Assembly: GCF_001039355.2 (NCBI RefSeq)
Contig: NW_019773962.1
Span: 1 to 31,194 of the forward strand
Source of the DNA: Lingula anatina
Taxonomy: Eukaryota; Brachiopoda; Lingulata; Lingulida; Lingulidae
Reading direction: 5' to 3'
DNA: 31,194 bases
This document shows, one piece after another, positions 10,505 to 20,988 of the stretch (its first letter is position 1; each line of letters begins with the position of its first letter). A model generated the notes under the pieces. That model was not told the DNA's origin. It made no database searches and was given only the letters and a program-made list of their open reading frames with translations. Made by a program: the position numbers and the translations under genes.

Positions 10505-13500
10505 CTGAAAAGAGACAAATTATTATATCATTTAATCATGTCTTGTTTTAATATAAGCACACCGTGTCGTTGTCTCCTTTCAAATACTTTTTCTATTTAG
10601 TCATCCAGATCCATTTAATACTCTTGGAATCCAAACACGTTGCAGGAGGCCTGATTATGATGTTGAAAAATTCACCTTGGAAGTATCAGTACTCGAGTTA
10701 TCAATCACTTCTTGCTTACTTACCTCTCTACTCTGTATAACGGATAACTCATTGGTGACATTTTCTCGTCCCATGCCATCATTCCTGTTTGCTACAACGA
10801 GAAACACACATGGTAAGCATCATCGGGTAGTTAAAATGTGTCATCAAGTGACGAGAAGTAGGGCATCATGCATATACGGTATTAGCATATTTTAGTTGGT
10901 TTAGTAATTCAGTTAATATTTTTTTTATCTTAAATTAACTTAGGATACTATTATAATCACCGTTATTGTGATTTCGGTTTCTTCGGCTGAAATACAGGAA
11001 TACAAAAACACCGGTGACGGCAACCAATACGACTGCAGTTATCACGCCAACCACCGCTCCAGCAGGGAAACTGCCTTGCGCCGTTTGTGCTTCTACAATA
11101 AAGTTAAATATAGTATAGTATAGTATAGTATAGTATAGTATAGTATAGTATAGTATAGTATAGTATAGTATAGTCCAAGCATACGACAAATAAAGCTAGT
11201 TTTGTGTCCAGTTAAATAAAGGGCGTTTAGCACTATCCACTGTATAAGCGTAACCAGTGGCTAAATCATTATCTCACAGACAAGCGTCATTTAAGATTCC
11301 TGACAAACCTAAGGGGAATTTGCTACATCTATCCAGCTTTTAAGAAATATAAACAATCTGGCAGGGACGTGTAAATTTAACCAACCATTTAGGAGATTTA
11401 ACCGTCTGTTAGCGCTAAACACCGTTTATGAAACATGGTTGAAAACGTTAAATGTTGTATTTAAACGTTGGCTGGTGTTGAACGGCTTTTATAAAACTAG
11501 GACCTGATGTTTTACAGGTAGTCTAGATGCAAAAGCAGCCCACTTTGTTTATTATAAAAGATAAATACTTCCTATAGGAGACGGATAACAATAAACTGGT
11601 GATATGAAGTATGAGATATTTACAAAAGTGACCTTACACTATCTAAAGCTTATGTTAAATACACACAAATCATACACACCTTGCTTAAAAGGCAATGAAG
11701 AGACCACAGCATCGTCCCCCTGGTACACAATCAGAGAGAAGTCATACTGACCACTACCATCAGGCAGTGTGATATCAGCTGATGTGACTGTTACATTGGT
11801 TATATTGTGGGTAGCACACTGGCTTGTTCCTCGAACACAGTACTGTATTCCATAACTTGTGAATTCCCCTTCAGGAAGGGACCACTTGATTGTGACAATG
11901 TTTCCTTTGACATCCACTGACAGAGACGATTCAGCAATAACTGGTTTAGCTACAGTAAGGATGGATACATTTTTAAGAGTATTTCAGCTGCATGTGCATA
12001 AAAATCGTGCCTGTCCGTAAAGTTGTATTAAACTATAGTCTTGCAATTTCAGTTTGCTAGTGAAAAATGCATTTTTGGATTGGTACACATTGTCCAAATT
12101 TCAGCAAAAATGTTAAACATGTGTATTACATTTGGTCAATCATGTCATTACTACTACATATTATGCTTTAAGGAACAGGGTTTACTTACATTTAGTCTGC
12201 ACTACAAGTCCATAAGAATAGCCCCCACTTCCACCCTTATTCCTTGATTCCACTCTAAATCTATATTGAGTGTCAGCCCGTAAATTCCGTACTTTATAAC
12301 TACGTCTCCGTTTGTACCCAGGGTCTTCTATGTTGGTAATGGATAGCCAGTCTTCACCAGATGCCTTATACTGTATAGTAAATGTCTGTTCATATCCTCC
12401 ATTTTTGTTTGATGTCCACTGAACAGTGACAGATACTGCAGACACCTTAAAGGCATAAATATCGGTGGGTGGGTCGGGTTTCCCTGCAAATAAGGTGAAT
12501 AAACGAATTCAAATAAACAAATTGGTAAAATTGACAACGCCTGCCTATGTTTACCGTCGGGTTGATTTTATTTAATTTTCATTTCTGGAAATGTTCTGTT
12601 GAGGAAAGGTGTTTTGGTCGTGTGCTAGTACAGTCTGTATAATGTCCAACCAATTAAAATTATTGAGAATGCATCATCCGAAGTTCTCTTGTCACCTCTC
12701 ATTTCTAAAATGAATGCAAAGCCTCTCTCCCCTGCTGCATTCTTCACAACACAGGTGTACGTTCCAAAGTCTTCGCCCCCCAGGTGTGGTATTGTTAATG
12801 TGGATATCTGATTATCAATATCGTGTCCTGGTACAGCATTTGCAGGAAGACTTCCATTTACTCTCATCCAGGTAGAACTGGTTGGTTTTGGATTCCCCAC
12901 CACATATAAAGTAAAGAGACCCACTGAACCAATGTCTGCAGCCACTTCTCTCACTGTTACCTTTGTGGGGTGTAGTTCTGCACGGTCTGAAATGATTAAA
13001 ATATGGAATCAGATCTATTAGATGCTATACAACTAAAATAAAAAACATTATATTGACACTAGGCCACTGTTACGGTCACGCTGTAATGCCTTGAATACAA
13101 ACTGTTCATAATTAAAGGGCGGTCCTCGGCGAGCGTAGCCTGTGACCGTACATATACATTTTTCTTTGAACCACGGCTGGACATTTTAGCAGACATGAAA
13201 CAGACAGCAATAAGAGCAAGTTTTAGTTGTATGTAGTTCATGTGCAATTATATACATTCATGTTGCTTAAATTCATTCATCTGTGAAATAAATGACACCC
13301 CTTCATTTACTTACACTGTACACTGATATAGGAAGAACTCTTTGCGACGGTTCCTACACCATTGCTGGCTGTACAGCTATAGTAGCCATGGTCAGTTCTT
13401 GTCACCTTGTCCCCAGTACGGCCTGGTCCAGCAAGTGTCAAGGTACTGGTGACAGTGTCATATTGTGTGACACCATTCAACTGTGGTGTGTCCTGTACTG

Positions 13501-14823
13501 TGTATAGCTGACTGTTTACATCCTGGTTGCCACGTGTCCACGTGACTGTTGGTACTGGTTTTCCTCGGGCAACACACGTCAGCTGTACTGAGACATCACT
13601 TTCGTTGACTGTCAGGTTCTGCGGGTAACTTTGTATTTTGCTTGAGGCTGAGTGATGGTAGTATAATATACGCACGTTTATGACAGTGTTTAGAAATACC
13701 GGATTGTAATTTAAGGTTGCTTTTCGTGATTTCTCTCAGTTTTTGCAACATTTTTCTAAAATCATAATCTAGATCTAAAGGTACAATTTTGCACATTAAA
13801 ATGACTGCTTTAATGTCATATGTAAGAATTTATTATCATGTAACACATGCAACTTTAAAACAAGTTACGAGGTAGAGTACCTCGGGTTACACTCAAAGGT
13901 TCAGCAAATACTTTAAACAACTGAATATTTTGAAAAAACGCCTCTTTCCGTATCGGTAACTGATACAATAGAGACGTGAGTTTCCAGAGTGATATACAAT
14001 GTATTTGGAAAAAAAACATACCGATACAAGGATACCTCAAAGTTTTATTAACCATGAAGTTTCTCAACAATTATTGCAGTAATATGGCGCAATATTTACA
14101 CTCATCAGAGCACATTCATTAATTTGATATAAAATAGTAAATACCGTACATACCATGTACACGTAACCTCAGTGTAGCAGGGTTACCTCTGCCTATTGTA
14201 TTGTATGGTCTACAGTGATATGTGCCAGAGTCTGTCAGAGCTGGCTGAAATATCCGGTAACTTGCTGCTTGCCTGCTTGAATCAGTGGAACTGTGGACAT
14301 ACCAGTCAAAGGATGTAGCCTGTGGATTGCCTTTGTCAGAGAAATCACAGTTTAGAGTATGTGACTGACCCTCCACTGCTGTCACAGTGGTGCTAGATTG
14401 ACCACCGTCCACAGTGGCTCTGCCAGGAGGATCTGGAGTGGACAGAGGTTTCTACTCATCAGATATGATACAGGTAAAATGCGGCACACAGAGGCCTACC
14501 ATCAAATTGTAAATTGGGTTATGATTTTTATAGTTTGCATTTCATGTGTCATTGTAGTTCACTTCGGCGTTCCAGGTTGATACTTACTAAACACCCGTAG
14601 ATTGTCGTAACACCTGTTTATCAGACGACAAGTTTAATATATAAGTTTCATGTAATACTGTACAATATATGTACATGATAAGAGCCAAGCAGTCTGTGGC
14701 TTGCATATGGATATGTCGGAATGACAGTGAATCGTTTCTTGTGAGTATCATTGATCTATCATGATTTTTAGATTAAAAAAAGGCTTACAATCAATTTAAC
14801 GAACTGATATAATTAAATCGGCA

Positions 14824-14864
<41 letters not shown>

Positions 14865-16110
14865 CTTACATTCCATAGTTATGACCAAATATCCCTTAGC
14901 ATTAATGTAAATACATTTTATACATTCAAAAGCACAACAAAGCAAGCTATCAACACGACAAATCAAAGTGCAACTCGCTAGTACTTGCTTGTAATAGTTT
15001 TATGCACCACAACTTAATTTTTTAAGAACAAATGCTCTTTCCAAGCATATTGGACTGTGCATGACGTATATAATGCATTCCCTTCTTTTAAAATTTGAAA
15101 GATTCACACATGTACATATGTACACTGCACAATAGATGTGTTACTATATGTTGTAAAGTTGTTAAGGCTAACACTTTCTCTTATTGCAAGAAACAACTAA
15201 ACAGGAATCAAATGAGTGAAATGATGAGGAATTATTGAGTGTAAGTTAAATTTCTTTAAGATTTAACAAGGAAGGAATTGTACAAACTGTCCCTGTGGTA
15301 GAAAAAGAAGGAACATGTCAAAAGTCTCATATATAGTTCCATTTGATTGGTTAATTTCTCAAAAGATTTGCAAGTTTCTGCCACTTGTTTAACTCATGCA
15401 AACTAAAGTCGGATATGGTCCAGGCATGAGTAATTATAATAACATTTTAATGGTTTCAATTGAAAACAAGTCTCATAGAAATTACTTAATAAGGGAATGG
15501 TGAACTGTTGTTTGCAACATGACAATGGGCAATTTCTTATAATCACACAAAGACAATGGAAAGAAAATCAGTAAATGCGTGATCAGTACAGAGAAATAAA
15601 GTATAAATACTTGTGAATTTGAATGTAAAAAGAGGGTCGGTGAATAAATGTTTGAAAACCCCAGAATGTCGTTATGGGCACTATAATACACATAAAGATA
15701 TATGTATTGAGTTGGTTATATACTTACACTGAACATCCAGTGCCACGCTATCTGATGTATTGGATCCTGCTGCATTCTGTACACTACACTGATATGGTCC
15801 TTGCTGCGATCTCTGTATACTGGGTATTGTCAGTATACTGAAGGTGTTAGCAGTGTCAGGTGTGCCAGTTAGTGAAGTACTACCTCTACTCCAGGTATAG
15901 GTAAGTGGTGGAGTACCTGTAGCTGACATACACTTCAGTTTGGGATAGTCGCCTTCACTAACAGTAAATCCTGTAGACTGGTAACGTGTGATAACGGGTT
16001 TAGACGGAGGAACTGAAATAGATGAGTATTGATGGTAGTAAGGGTGTATCACAGATGAAATGAAACTGTACGTAAGCCCTTGATTGTACTGGCGGTGCCA
16101 GTAACTGCAA

Positions 16111-16148
<38 letters not shown>

Positions 16149-16849
16149 AATAAATAAATAAATAAATTTAAAAAAAAATATGGATCATCATCAGAATCAT
16201 ATCACTTTTACGTTAGGACACCATTGACCTATCTTTCAAATTTCACCAAAACCCATTCATGACTTTTTAAGTTAGTTTGTATTGCCAGGCTACCGACGAT
16301 CAAACGAGGTTAAAACAAGGTAATGAACCTCAACACACGCACAGAGAGAAAAAAGAGAAAAATAGAGACTCAAACACCCCTGTACCTACCTCTCACCACC
16401 ATTTGAATCTGTTTATCAGGTATGATAGGGGAATCGCATCCCAAGTTCAACTGAAGTTTACACGTGTAGTTACCAGCATCTGCGGCTGTTGCTGCTGAAA
16501 GCTGCACTGTGGCTGGTTTGATGAAGGTGTAATTACGGGTCCACTGGTCTAGTGTGCCAGCGTCTAGGATCTTGTCATTATACAATGTCAACACCAAGAC
16601 CAGTCCTAATGGATTCCTCCATGTGATTATATACAAATAATTGGAAGGCTGGTAGTTGGCTGTAAAGCTACAGTCTACGGTGAACTGTCCACCTTCATTG
16701 GCATATTGGCGTGCTGGGACTTGCCATTGGAAATGACAGGGAGCAGCTTGGACATATATCGCTAAAAGAATTACATGCATGGCGCAAATTGTAAAATATC
16801 AGAGAAATAGAGAGAGAGAAAGAGAGAGGAAGAGAGGGAGAGAAGAAGA

Positions 16850-16884
<35 letters not shown>

Positions 16885-17413
16885 ACTGTGGAAACAAATA
16901 TCAATACCAGTAAGGCTCACACGCCTCTAAAAGCCCCTTTACACTGGAAGGCTACCTTTAATTTTGTCACGCTTGCGCTAACACAAAACTGCTCAGGTCT
17001 TCGTTGGTCAGAAGAACGAAAGAACGCACGGTGACCGCTGGAGTCGTATGCAGTATATTCGGGCGTCACCGTGGACGCCATGGTCGCAGTAAAGTTTCCA
17101 CATGATAATTACAATCGGATAAAAGATGTTGGGCGCTATACGGTCGCTCAAATAGGTTGCACAGAGGACGCACGGGTCACTAATAGATCTACAGAACAAA
17201 AAAAATTCGACTGTTCAAAGGGCGTGCACGGGTTGCAGTGGGACTCTTGCTTTGGTCTTCTTGCTTAAGCCACCATTGAGAGTTTTGGTCACATTTTGGT
17301 CGTAAACGGGATGCACAATGTGTCCTTTCAGTGTAAAGAGGCTTAGGTCAAGGTTAAGTTGTACCTGTTGCAATGGAAATCGCTGAAAACCACACAGTAG
17401 CAGCTCCCGCCAT
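10433..17413 (-). CDS. Gene C: NCAM-like IgSF receptor (5 Ig + 2 FN3 + TM + tyrosine tail), complete, 11 exons
   Basis: Assembled by hand from splice sites; 2445 coding bases give 814 residues. Exons (minus strand): 17413-17365, 16761-16390, 16012-15728, 14432-14154, 13647-13315, 12986-12696, 12483-12190, 11949-11680, 11092-10961, 10791-10724, 10504-10433. All junctions are AG/GT. Those through exon 9 are phase 1, and the last is phase 0. Rough domains: signal peptide 1-17, V-like Ig 17-140, Ig 141-235, Ig 236-328, Ig 329-439, Ig 440-536, FN3 537-634, FN3 635-724, TM about 737-759 followed by SRR, tail 760-814. Five Ig plus two FN3 plus TM is the NCAM/fasciclin II layout, but the short tail and tandem paralogues are unlike a typical single-copy adhesion gene. 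A surface adhesion or recognition receptor is inferred. The ligand is unknown. Confidence 0.85.
10724..10791 (-). CDS. Gene C exon 10: juxtamembrane cytoplasmic mini-exon
   Basis: Acceptor GTTGTAG at 10792 and donor GAGAG|GTAAGT; 68 bases, entering in phase 1 and leaving in phase 0. It encodes ANRNDGMGRENV, then TNELSVIQSRE. The phase change is exactly what makes the final exon readable, which supports this exon. It has no counterpart in the gene B segment. Confidence 0.7.
10961..11092 (-). CDS. Gene C exon 9: transmembrane segment
   Basis: Acceptor TATTGTAG at 11093. It encodes EAQTAQGSFPAG followed by a 23-residue hydrophobic helix and SRRNRNHNN, a positive stop-transfer. I place the donor at AACG|GTGATT (phase 1), which the gene B copy conserves. 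An alternative donor A|GTATCC 12 bases further is also phase 1. Reading on without splicing would stop at 10935. A (TATAG)n microsatellite abuts the acceptor side. Confidence 0.82.
11107..11175. repeat. (TATAG)n pentanucleotide microsatellite
   Basis: About 13 units directly upstream (minus strand) of the gene C TM-exon acceptor. Length changes here could affect splicing of that exon. Confidence 0.95.
11680..11949 (-). CDS. Gene C exon 8: fibronectin type III domain 2
   Basis: Acceptor TACTGTAG and donor CAAG|GTGTGTAT; 270 bases, phase 1-1. It is a divergent FN3: VTIKWSLPEGEFTSYGIQY matches strands B-C, and ITLPDGSGQYDFSLIVYQG matches the E-F turn. It has two Cys (YCVRG and QCATH) and sequons NIT and NVT. 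Confidence 0.82.
12190..12483 (-). CDS. Gene C exon 7: fibronectin type III domain 1
   Basis: Acceptor TTTGCAG and donor AAAT|GTAAGTAA; 294 bases, phase 1-1. It opens with KPDPPTDI, has VTVQWTSNKNGGYE with the strand-B Trp, FTIQYKASGEDW, then YKVRNLRADTQYRFRVESRN. This is the standard FN3 LxPxTxYxFRVxAxN region. Confidence 0.9.
12696..12986 (-). CDS. Gene C exon 6: Ig domain 5 lacking the first Cys
   Basis: Acceptor TTTCAG|ACC and donor AGAG|GTGACAAG; 291 bases, phase 1-1. Strand F is canonical (EDFGTYTCVVKNAAGE) and the core Trp is in SSTWMRV. The strand-B position that should read x-T-C reads FTLYVVGNPKP, so the intradomain disulfide cannot form in the usual way. Confidence 0.82.
13315..13647 (-). 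CDS. Gene C exon 5: Ig domain 4
   Basis: Acceptor CACTCAG and donor CAGT|GTAAGTAA; 333 bases, phase 1-1. It is I-set-like: VQLTCVARGKPVPTVTW gives the B-strand Cys and core Trp, and RTDHGYYSCTASNGVG gives strand F. The segment between strands C and E is long, with a stretch of Thr and Ser. Confidence 0.88.
14154..14432 (-). CDS. Gene C exon 4: Ig domain 3
   Basis: Acceptor CACTCCAG at 14433 and donor CATG|GTATGT; 279 bases, phase 1-1. It shows HTLNCDF (B-strand Cys), FDWYVHS (core Trp) and LTDSGTYHC (canonical strand F). The exon begins upstream of the first internal ATG, with PPGRATVDGG, so the domain is longer than a scan from ATG would suggest. Confidence 0.85.
14825..14863. repeat. (AAT)n microsatellite in gene C intron 3
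   Basis: Pure trinucleotide tract. The rest of this intron (14433-15727) is AT-rich with nothing else recognisable. Confidence 0.9.
15728..16012 (-). CDS. Gene C exon 3: Ig domain 2
   Basis: Acceptor ATTTCAG and donor CAGT|GTAAGTA; 285 bases, phase 1-1. It is I-set-like: PKLKCMS with the B-strand Cys, YTWSRG with the core Trp, SILTIPSIQ for strand E, and GPYQCSVQNAAG for strand F. The usual D-x-G-x-Y-x-C is QQGPYQC here. Confidence 0.88.
16115..16146. repeat. (CA)n microsatellite
   Basis: Dinucleotide tract followed by TAAATAAATAAA, in gene C intron 2. Confidence 0.95.
16390..16761 (-). CDS. Gene C exon 2: V-like Ig domain 1
   Basis: Acceptor CTTTTAG at 16762 and donor AGAG|GTAGGT; 372 bases, phase 1-1. 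It shows the B-strand Cys in FTVDCSF, the Trp in IITWRNP, and the F-strand motif DAGNYTC. The strand spacing is long, as in V-set domains. Extra cysteines (PCHF and LGCDSP) could form a second disulfide. N-glycosylation sequons NYT occur twice. Confidence 0.85.
16797..16881. repeat. (GA)n-rich low-complexity tract
   Basis: Purine-rich GAGAGA tract just above the gene C exon 2 acceptor. On the minus strand it is a long pyrimidine tract. Confidence 0.9.
16931..17344. mobile_element. 414-bp MITE-like inverted-repeat element in gene C intron 1
   Basis: The left end is AAGCCCCTTTACACTGGAAGG, matching the inverse of the right end, AAGCCTCTTTACACTGAAAGG, with two mismatches in 21. The interior is GC-richer than its surroundings and has no convincing coding frame. 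No clear target duplication was identified. Confidence 0.6.
17365..17413 (-). CDS. Gene C exon 1: signal peptide
   Basis: The ATG at 17413 opens 16 codons plus one base (MAGAATVWFSAISIAT, then a split Gly/Ala codon), ending at CAACAG|GTACAA. It is short, hydrophobic and ends in small residues, as a secretory signal does. The phase 1 end matches the next exon. A TGACGTCA palindrome lies 8 bases upstream of the ATG. Confidence 0.75.
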
Positions 17414-17420
17414 GACCTGA

Positions 17421-17428
17421 TGACGTCA
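17421..17428. promoter_or_regulatory. CRE-like palindrome TGACGTCA above gene C
   Basis: A perfect 8-base cAMP-response element lies 8 bases upstream of the gene C start codon. The A and B copies lack it. One chance occurrence in 31 kb is not improbable, so this is only suggestive. Confidence 0.3.
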
Positions 17429-20400
17429 AACTGCCAGTTTCCTTAAAACGAATATATTCTCGAGTTAAGCTCTGTTTCCATACCTGCTATGACATTTAAA
17501 TGTATTTCTTTTTAAAACCATGCTGCAAACATCATTTCATTTAGTTTTTGGTATCCTTCAATTCCGCTTGCTATGAACGCGTGGCTTACATGTATCAGCA
17601 TACCCCTTACTACACCAGGGAATATGTGACATGTACGCTTCATTTGTACATACAGAAATATGAATTCACTGCAACGGATTCAACTGGCATATTTATTTGT
17701 TGTAATAGTAGGCCTTTTACATCGAAAAGTGCATATAAACACCAAACATGCCTACCTGTTTTAACCAGTCACCTCAGTTATGTCTCATTGCTATGACCTG
17801 GCGTGATAACATTTTTGTTTTACTTCCTGTTTCCAAATTAGACTAGCTATAGTCGGTCGGTGTTTACAGAGTCTTTTACACGAACGCTTCTGTTATCAGT
17901 TATTTAAACTTAAATCAGAGTGAGGGCTTTTGCTGCACTAAATCAACAAGAACCGCGCTCTTCTACATGTATCAGTATTGGACGTCAGTGATATGTTAAT
18001 TGTATGGTGTTGGTGTAAAAAGCCCTTTTTACGGCATGTGTTTTTCCAAGCAGCTGTAAGGTGATCTCAGTTTAACGGACCCACTAGAGTCAACTGAATA
18101 GACTGGTACCACATCAACATACTTAAAAAAGATACTTAGGTTCAACACACTATGTTCACGTTAGTGCAAGACACACACCGTTATAGAAAAACGTTACATA
18201 CCTACATCAAAGCATGGGGGTGCAGAGGACACCTTGTTGTGTTAGTTGTATAAGCTATGAAACCTAACACAATAACAGATACCCTGTGTACCGAAAATGA
18301 TGTTGGTGTAAAAAGCCCCTTCACGGCGTGTTTTTTTTCCAAGCTGTTGTAAAATGATCTCAGTTTAACGGACCCACTAGAGTCAGCTTCATCTATAAAC
18401 CTGTAGTGATCGGAAGCGAGATGGACTGGTACCACTTCAACAATAATAGCACACTATTTTCATGTTTATGACAGACACACACACAGTTTTTGAAAAAATA
18501 AAAAAAAAAAAGGTTACAAACCTACATCAAAGCGTGGGGGTGAAGAGGGCACCCTGTTATGTAAGTTGTATAAGCTATGACACCTAACACAATAACCGAC
18601 AGCCGGTGTAACGAAACTGAGGAGCTGTGTAACAGTAGGTCCTCCCTCCATTTAGTTATAATACAGGCCGTAGCCGGGGGGGGGGGGGGTTCGAAAGAAC
18701 CACCCTTTTTGCTGAGAAAAATGTTCACTCTGGATGAAATTTTATCTAGGTACATAAAGGTTTTATGGTAAAAGGTCCACTTTTATGGTAAAAGGTCCCC
18801 ATTTTAAATTGCTGGCTACGTACCTGTAATGGATAGGGTTAGATTGATCTAAGTGGATCAAAATCTAAGGCGAGGCTCACCTGTACAAATGACTGGGAGG
18901 TGGACTCTTTGTTATGGGGAACTCTATGTCACGTTACACCGGGACACATGAACATTGATTTGACCTCACATACTTCACTGTGCTTATACTGACACGAAGC
19001 ATCATATAATAAGATATGTTAGCGACAGGATGTGTTAAACTCAGTTTTATTCAGATAATGATTATGATTTTTCTGTCGGTCCAGTATGTCATACGTTTAC
19101 CTCATAGAAATCGGTCGTTCAGCACGGCCGTAGCCCAATGTAGAATTCATAACCATTCACCTCCCCTCAAATATAAAGTAAACGTGTTGACTATGCGCCT
19201 TTGATTCTAGTAGTTTAATTTGTTGTTTAATAGGTTGATTGCCAAAAAAAGTCTATCATTGGTAACAGGTAAAAGAGCCAGATAAAATATTGTCAGAAAG
19301 CGTATTTTCATTTTTTGATAGAAGAAATGTATTTACCTTTATTTATTTATTTATATTATTATTTTGTATATACCTATATTAATGCATGTAGCTGAAGTGG
19401 GAAGATTTCTGACTTTTGCTTATGGAAAAAATCGTTCCAATGCATTTTCATTCATAAATGATCTAGATCTGGATGTGTAGAAAGAAAATACATTGCATCG
19501 AAGTGATTTAAGAGTGCTTTATTTCTAATTTTCTATTCACTGATGGACATTTTCGCCAAAAAAGTCCCTGGCAAAAAAACATATCGATTCTAAAGTGGCT
19601 TAACGTTTTTATACCTTTTAGGTATCATAGTATAAGTAACAACAGGCGTCCTATTTTACCGAATATTGTTGTTCTACTGTATACGATGGTATTGCACACA
19701 AAGAGGCCGTTGAAAATAAACACAATGCGAAATACTTGATATGCCATTACACCCACGAGGAATTAATTGGAAGCTTTCCAGTGTAACTAACCTGCCAAAT
19801 TTCTTGGTAAAATTGAAACCTTGTTGATATTGTCTGGCCAATATATTGGTCAACCATAACTGTAGATGTTAGCACTTTAATGTGACTTCACCGATCTAGT
19901 TTATTTGGGGTCCATTTACCTAACATCACACGGTCATACTTCCATACTAAGAAAGTTGCTTTGTCATTTTGCCCACACCCTCCCCAATAGCAAATTACTG
20001 GATTAGCTAATGATTTACACGATGACCCATTTTTTGAATAAATCGAAACAGTTTCGGTAATTGGGATACCGTTAAAAAACTGCACCACAGCTCCATTTAA
20101 AACGTGTAAGACCATGTGAATATCAAGTTCCAGATATATGAGAAAACACGTGACCAACGTGTTGATCTGGTGAACCAAAGAAACATTCTAATTATATACC
20201 CCTAAATGTACTATATACCCCCAATATTCTTTACAACAGCGGAAGCTTACTACCATTGTACCACATCTTTTTCTCGGCATAATTTGAAGGAATTACATTT
20301 TTTAGATAACAATATGTGAAAATAGCCTACTGGCGGTTATGTGTGCATGCTAATGCTAATCGAGCATTTTTTTAATAGAAATACAGAAGCCCTGAAATCA

Positions 20401-20877
20401 AGCATAACGTAGCCAATCAAAAGTTTCCATACAAACGACTATAATAAATCTGGCAACCATAATTTTCCATGAGGTGGTTGTCTGTTTGTATTTTATAGTC
20501 ACAAAGTGATATAAAAAGATATATCTTGATACTCCAGTTACCTGCCTATGATTAATGCTAGATTAAATAATTGCAAAATACAATTCATATCGGTCTGGGT
20601 AGGTAAATAAAAAATGATGCCTTGAGAAATGCTCTACACTAACCTTGAAAGCATGTTACAATTAGATACATATACTGAATATTTGATTAAATTTTATATG
20701 TGTTGCTATTTGACAATAAAAAAATTTTCTCTGAATACAAAATAATATAATTGATTATATAGAATGTAATAACAACAGTCTATTATCAATGATAAAGACG
20801 ATGGTTTCGAACGAAGACTTCGTTTCTCGAGTACATGTAACATGTCAGCTGTTATAAATCGGGGGTAAGAACTCAAC
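17429..20877. other. Intergenic between gene C and gene D
   Basis: AT-rich sequence with the 18009-18620 tandem repeat, a G run at 18678-18689 and a short repeat of TTTTATGGTAAAAGGTCC at 18761-18800. One 96-codon minus-strand frame (19888-20178) is unassigned. No tRNA or other gene was recognised. Confidence 0.5.
18009..18620. repeat. Two-unit tandem repeat, about 300 bp per unit, upstream of gene C
   Basis: Units 18009-18301 and 18302-18620 share GATCTCAGTTTAACGGACCC, CCTACATCAAAGC and GTTGTATAAGCTATGA. Unit 2 has about 30 extra bases after AGTCAGC. Both units are open on the minus strand over SVIVLG...CPLHPHALM, but no start, splice pattern or family supports a gene. Confidence 0.75.
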
Positions 20878-20988
20878 AAAAAATAAAATAAAAAATAAAA
20901 ATAAATAAATATATAAAATAAAATAAAATAAAATAAAATAAAATAAAATAAAATAAAATAAAATAAAATAAAAAACAAAACAAAACAA
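20878..20988. repeat. (AAAAT)n microsatellite
   Basis: Pentanucleotide repeats with AAACA variants at the right end. A similar (TTTTA)n tract is at 23639-23667. The open frame over it is a low-complexity artefact. Confidence 0.95.

Larger units (their letters stand above)
8120..11290 (-). repeat. Tandem-duplicated receptor segment, copy 2 (C tail to B exon 1)
   Basis: Copy 2 of the segment at 90-4660, without the Tc1-like insertion and so a natural empty site. It retains tail mini-exon 10. Identity is highest around 8,990-9,600 (against 1,090-1,720) and falls in the middle of the intergenic region. Confidence 0.85.

Noticed and set aside
13059-13247. Minus-strand frame with a hydrophobic leader between gene C exons 5 and 6
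   Set aside because: It lies wholly within an intron whose flanking splice sites join in phase, and it has no following exon of its own.
19888-20178. 96-codon minus-strand frame with CYWGGCG and FLVWKYD, vaguely like an Ig V or lectin exon
   Set aside because: No recognisable family, no good acceptor, and no neighbouring exons in phase. It could be a lone relic exon but I cannot support a call.
20706-20978. Phe/Tyr-rich 90-codon frame
   Set aside because: Translation of the (AAAAT)n microsatellite.
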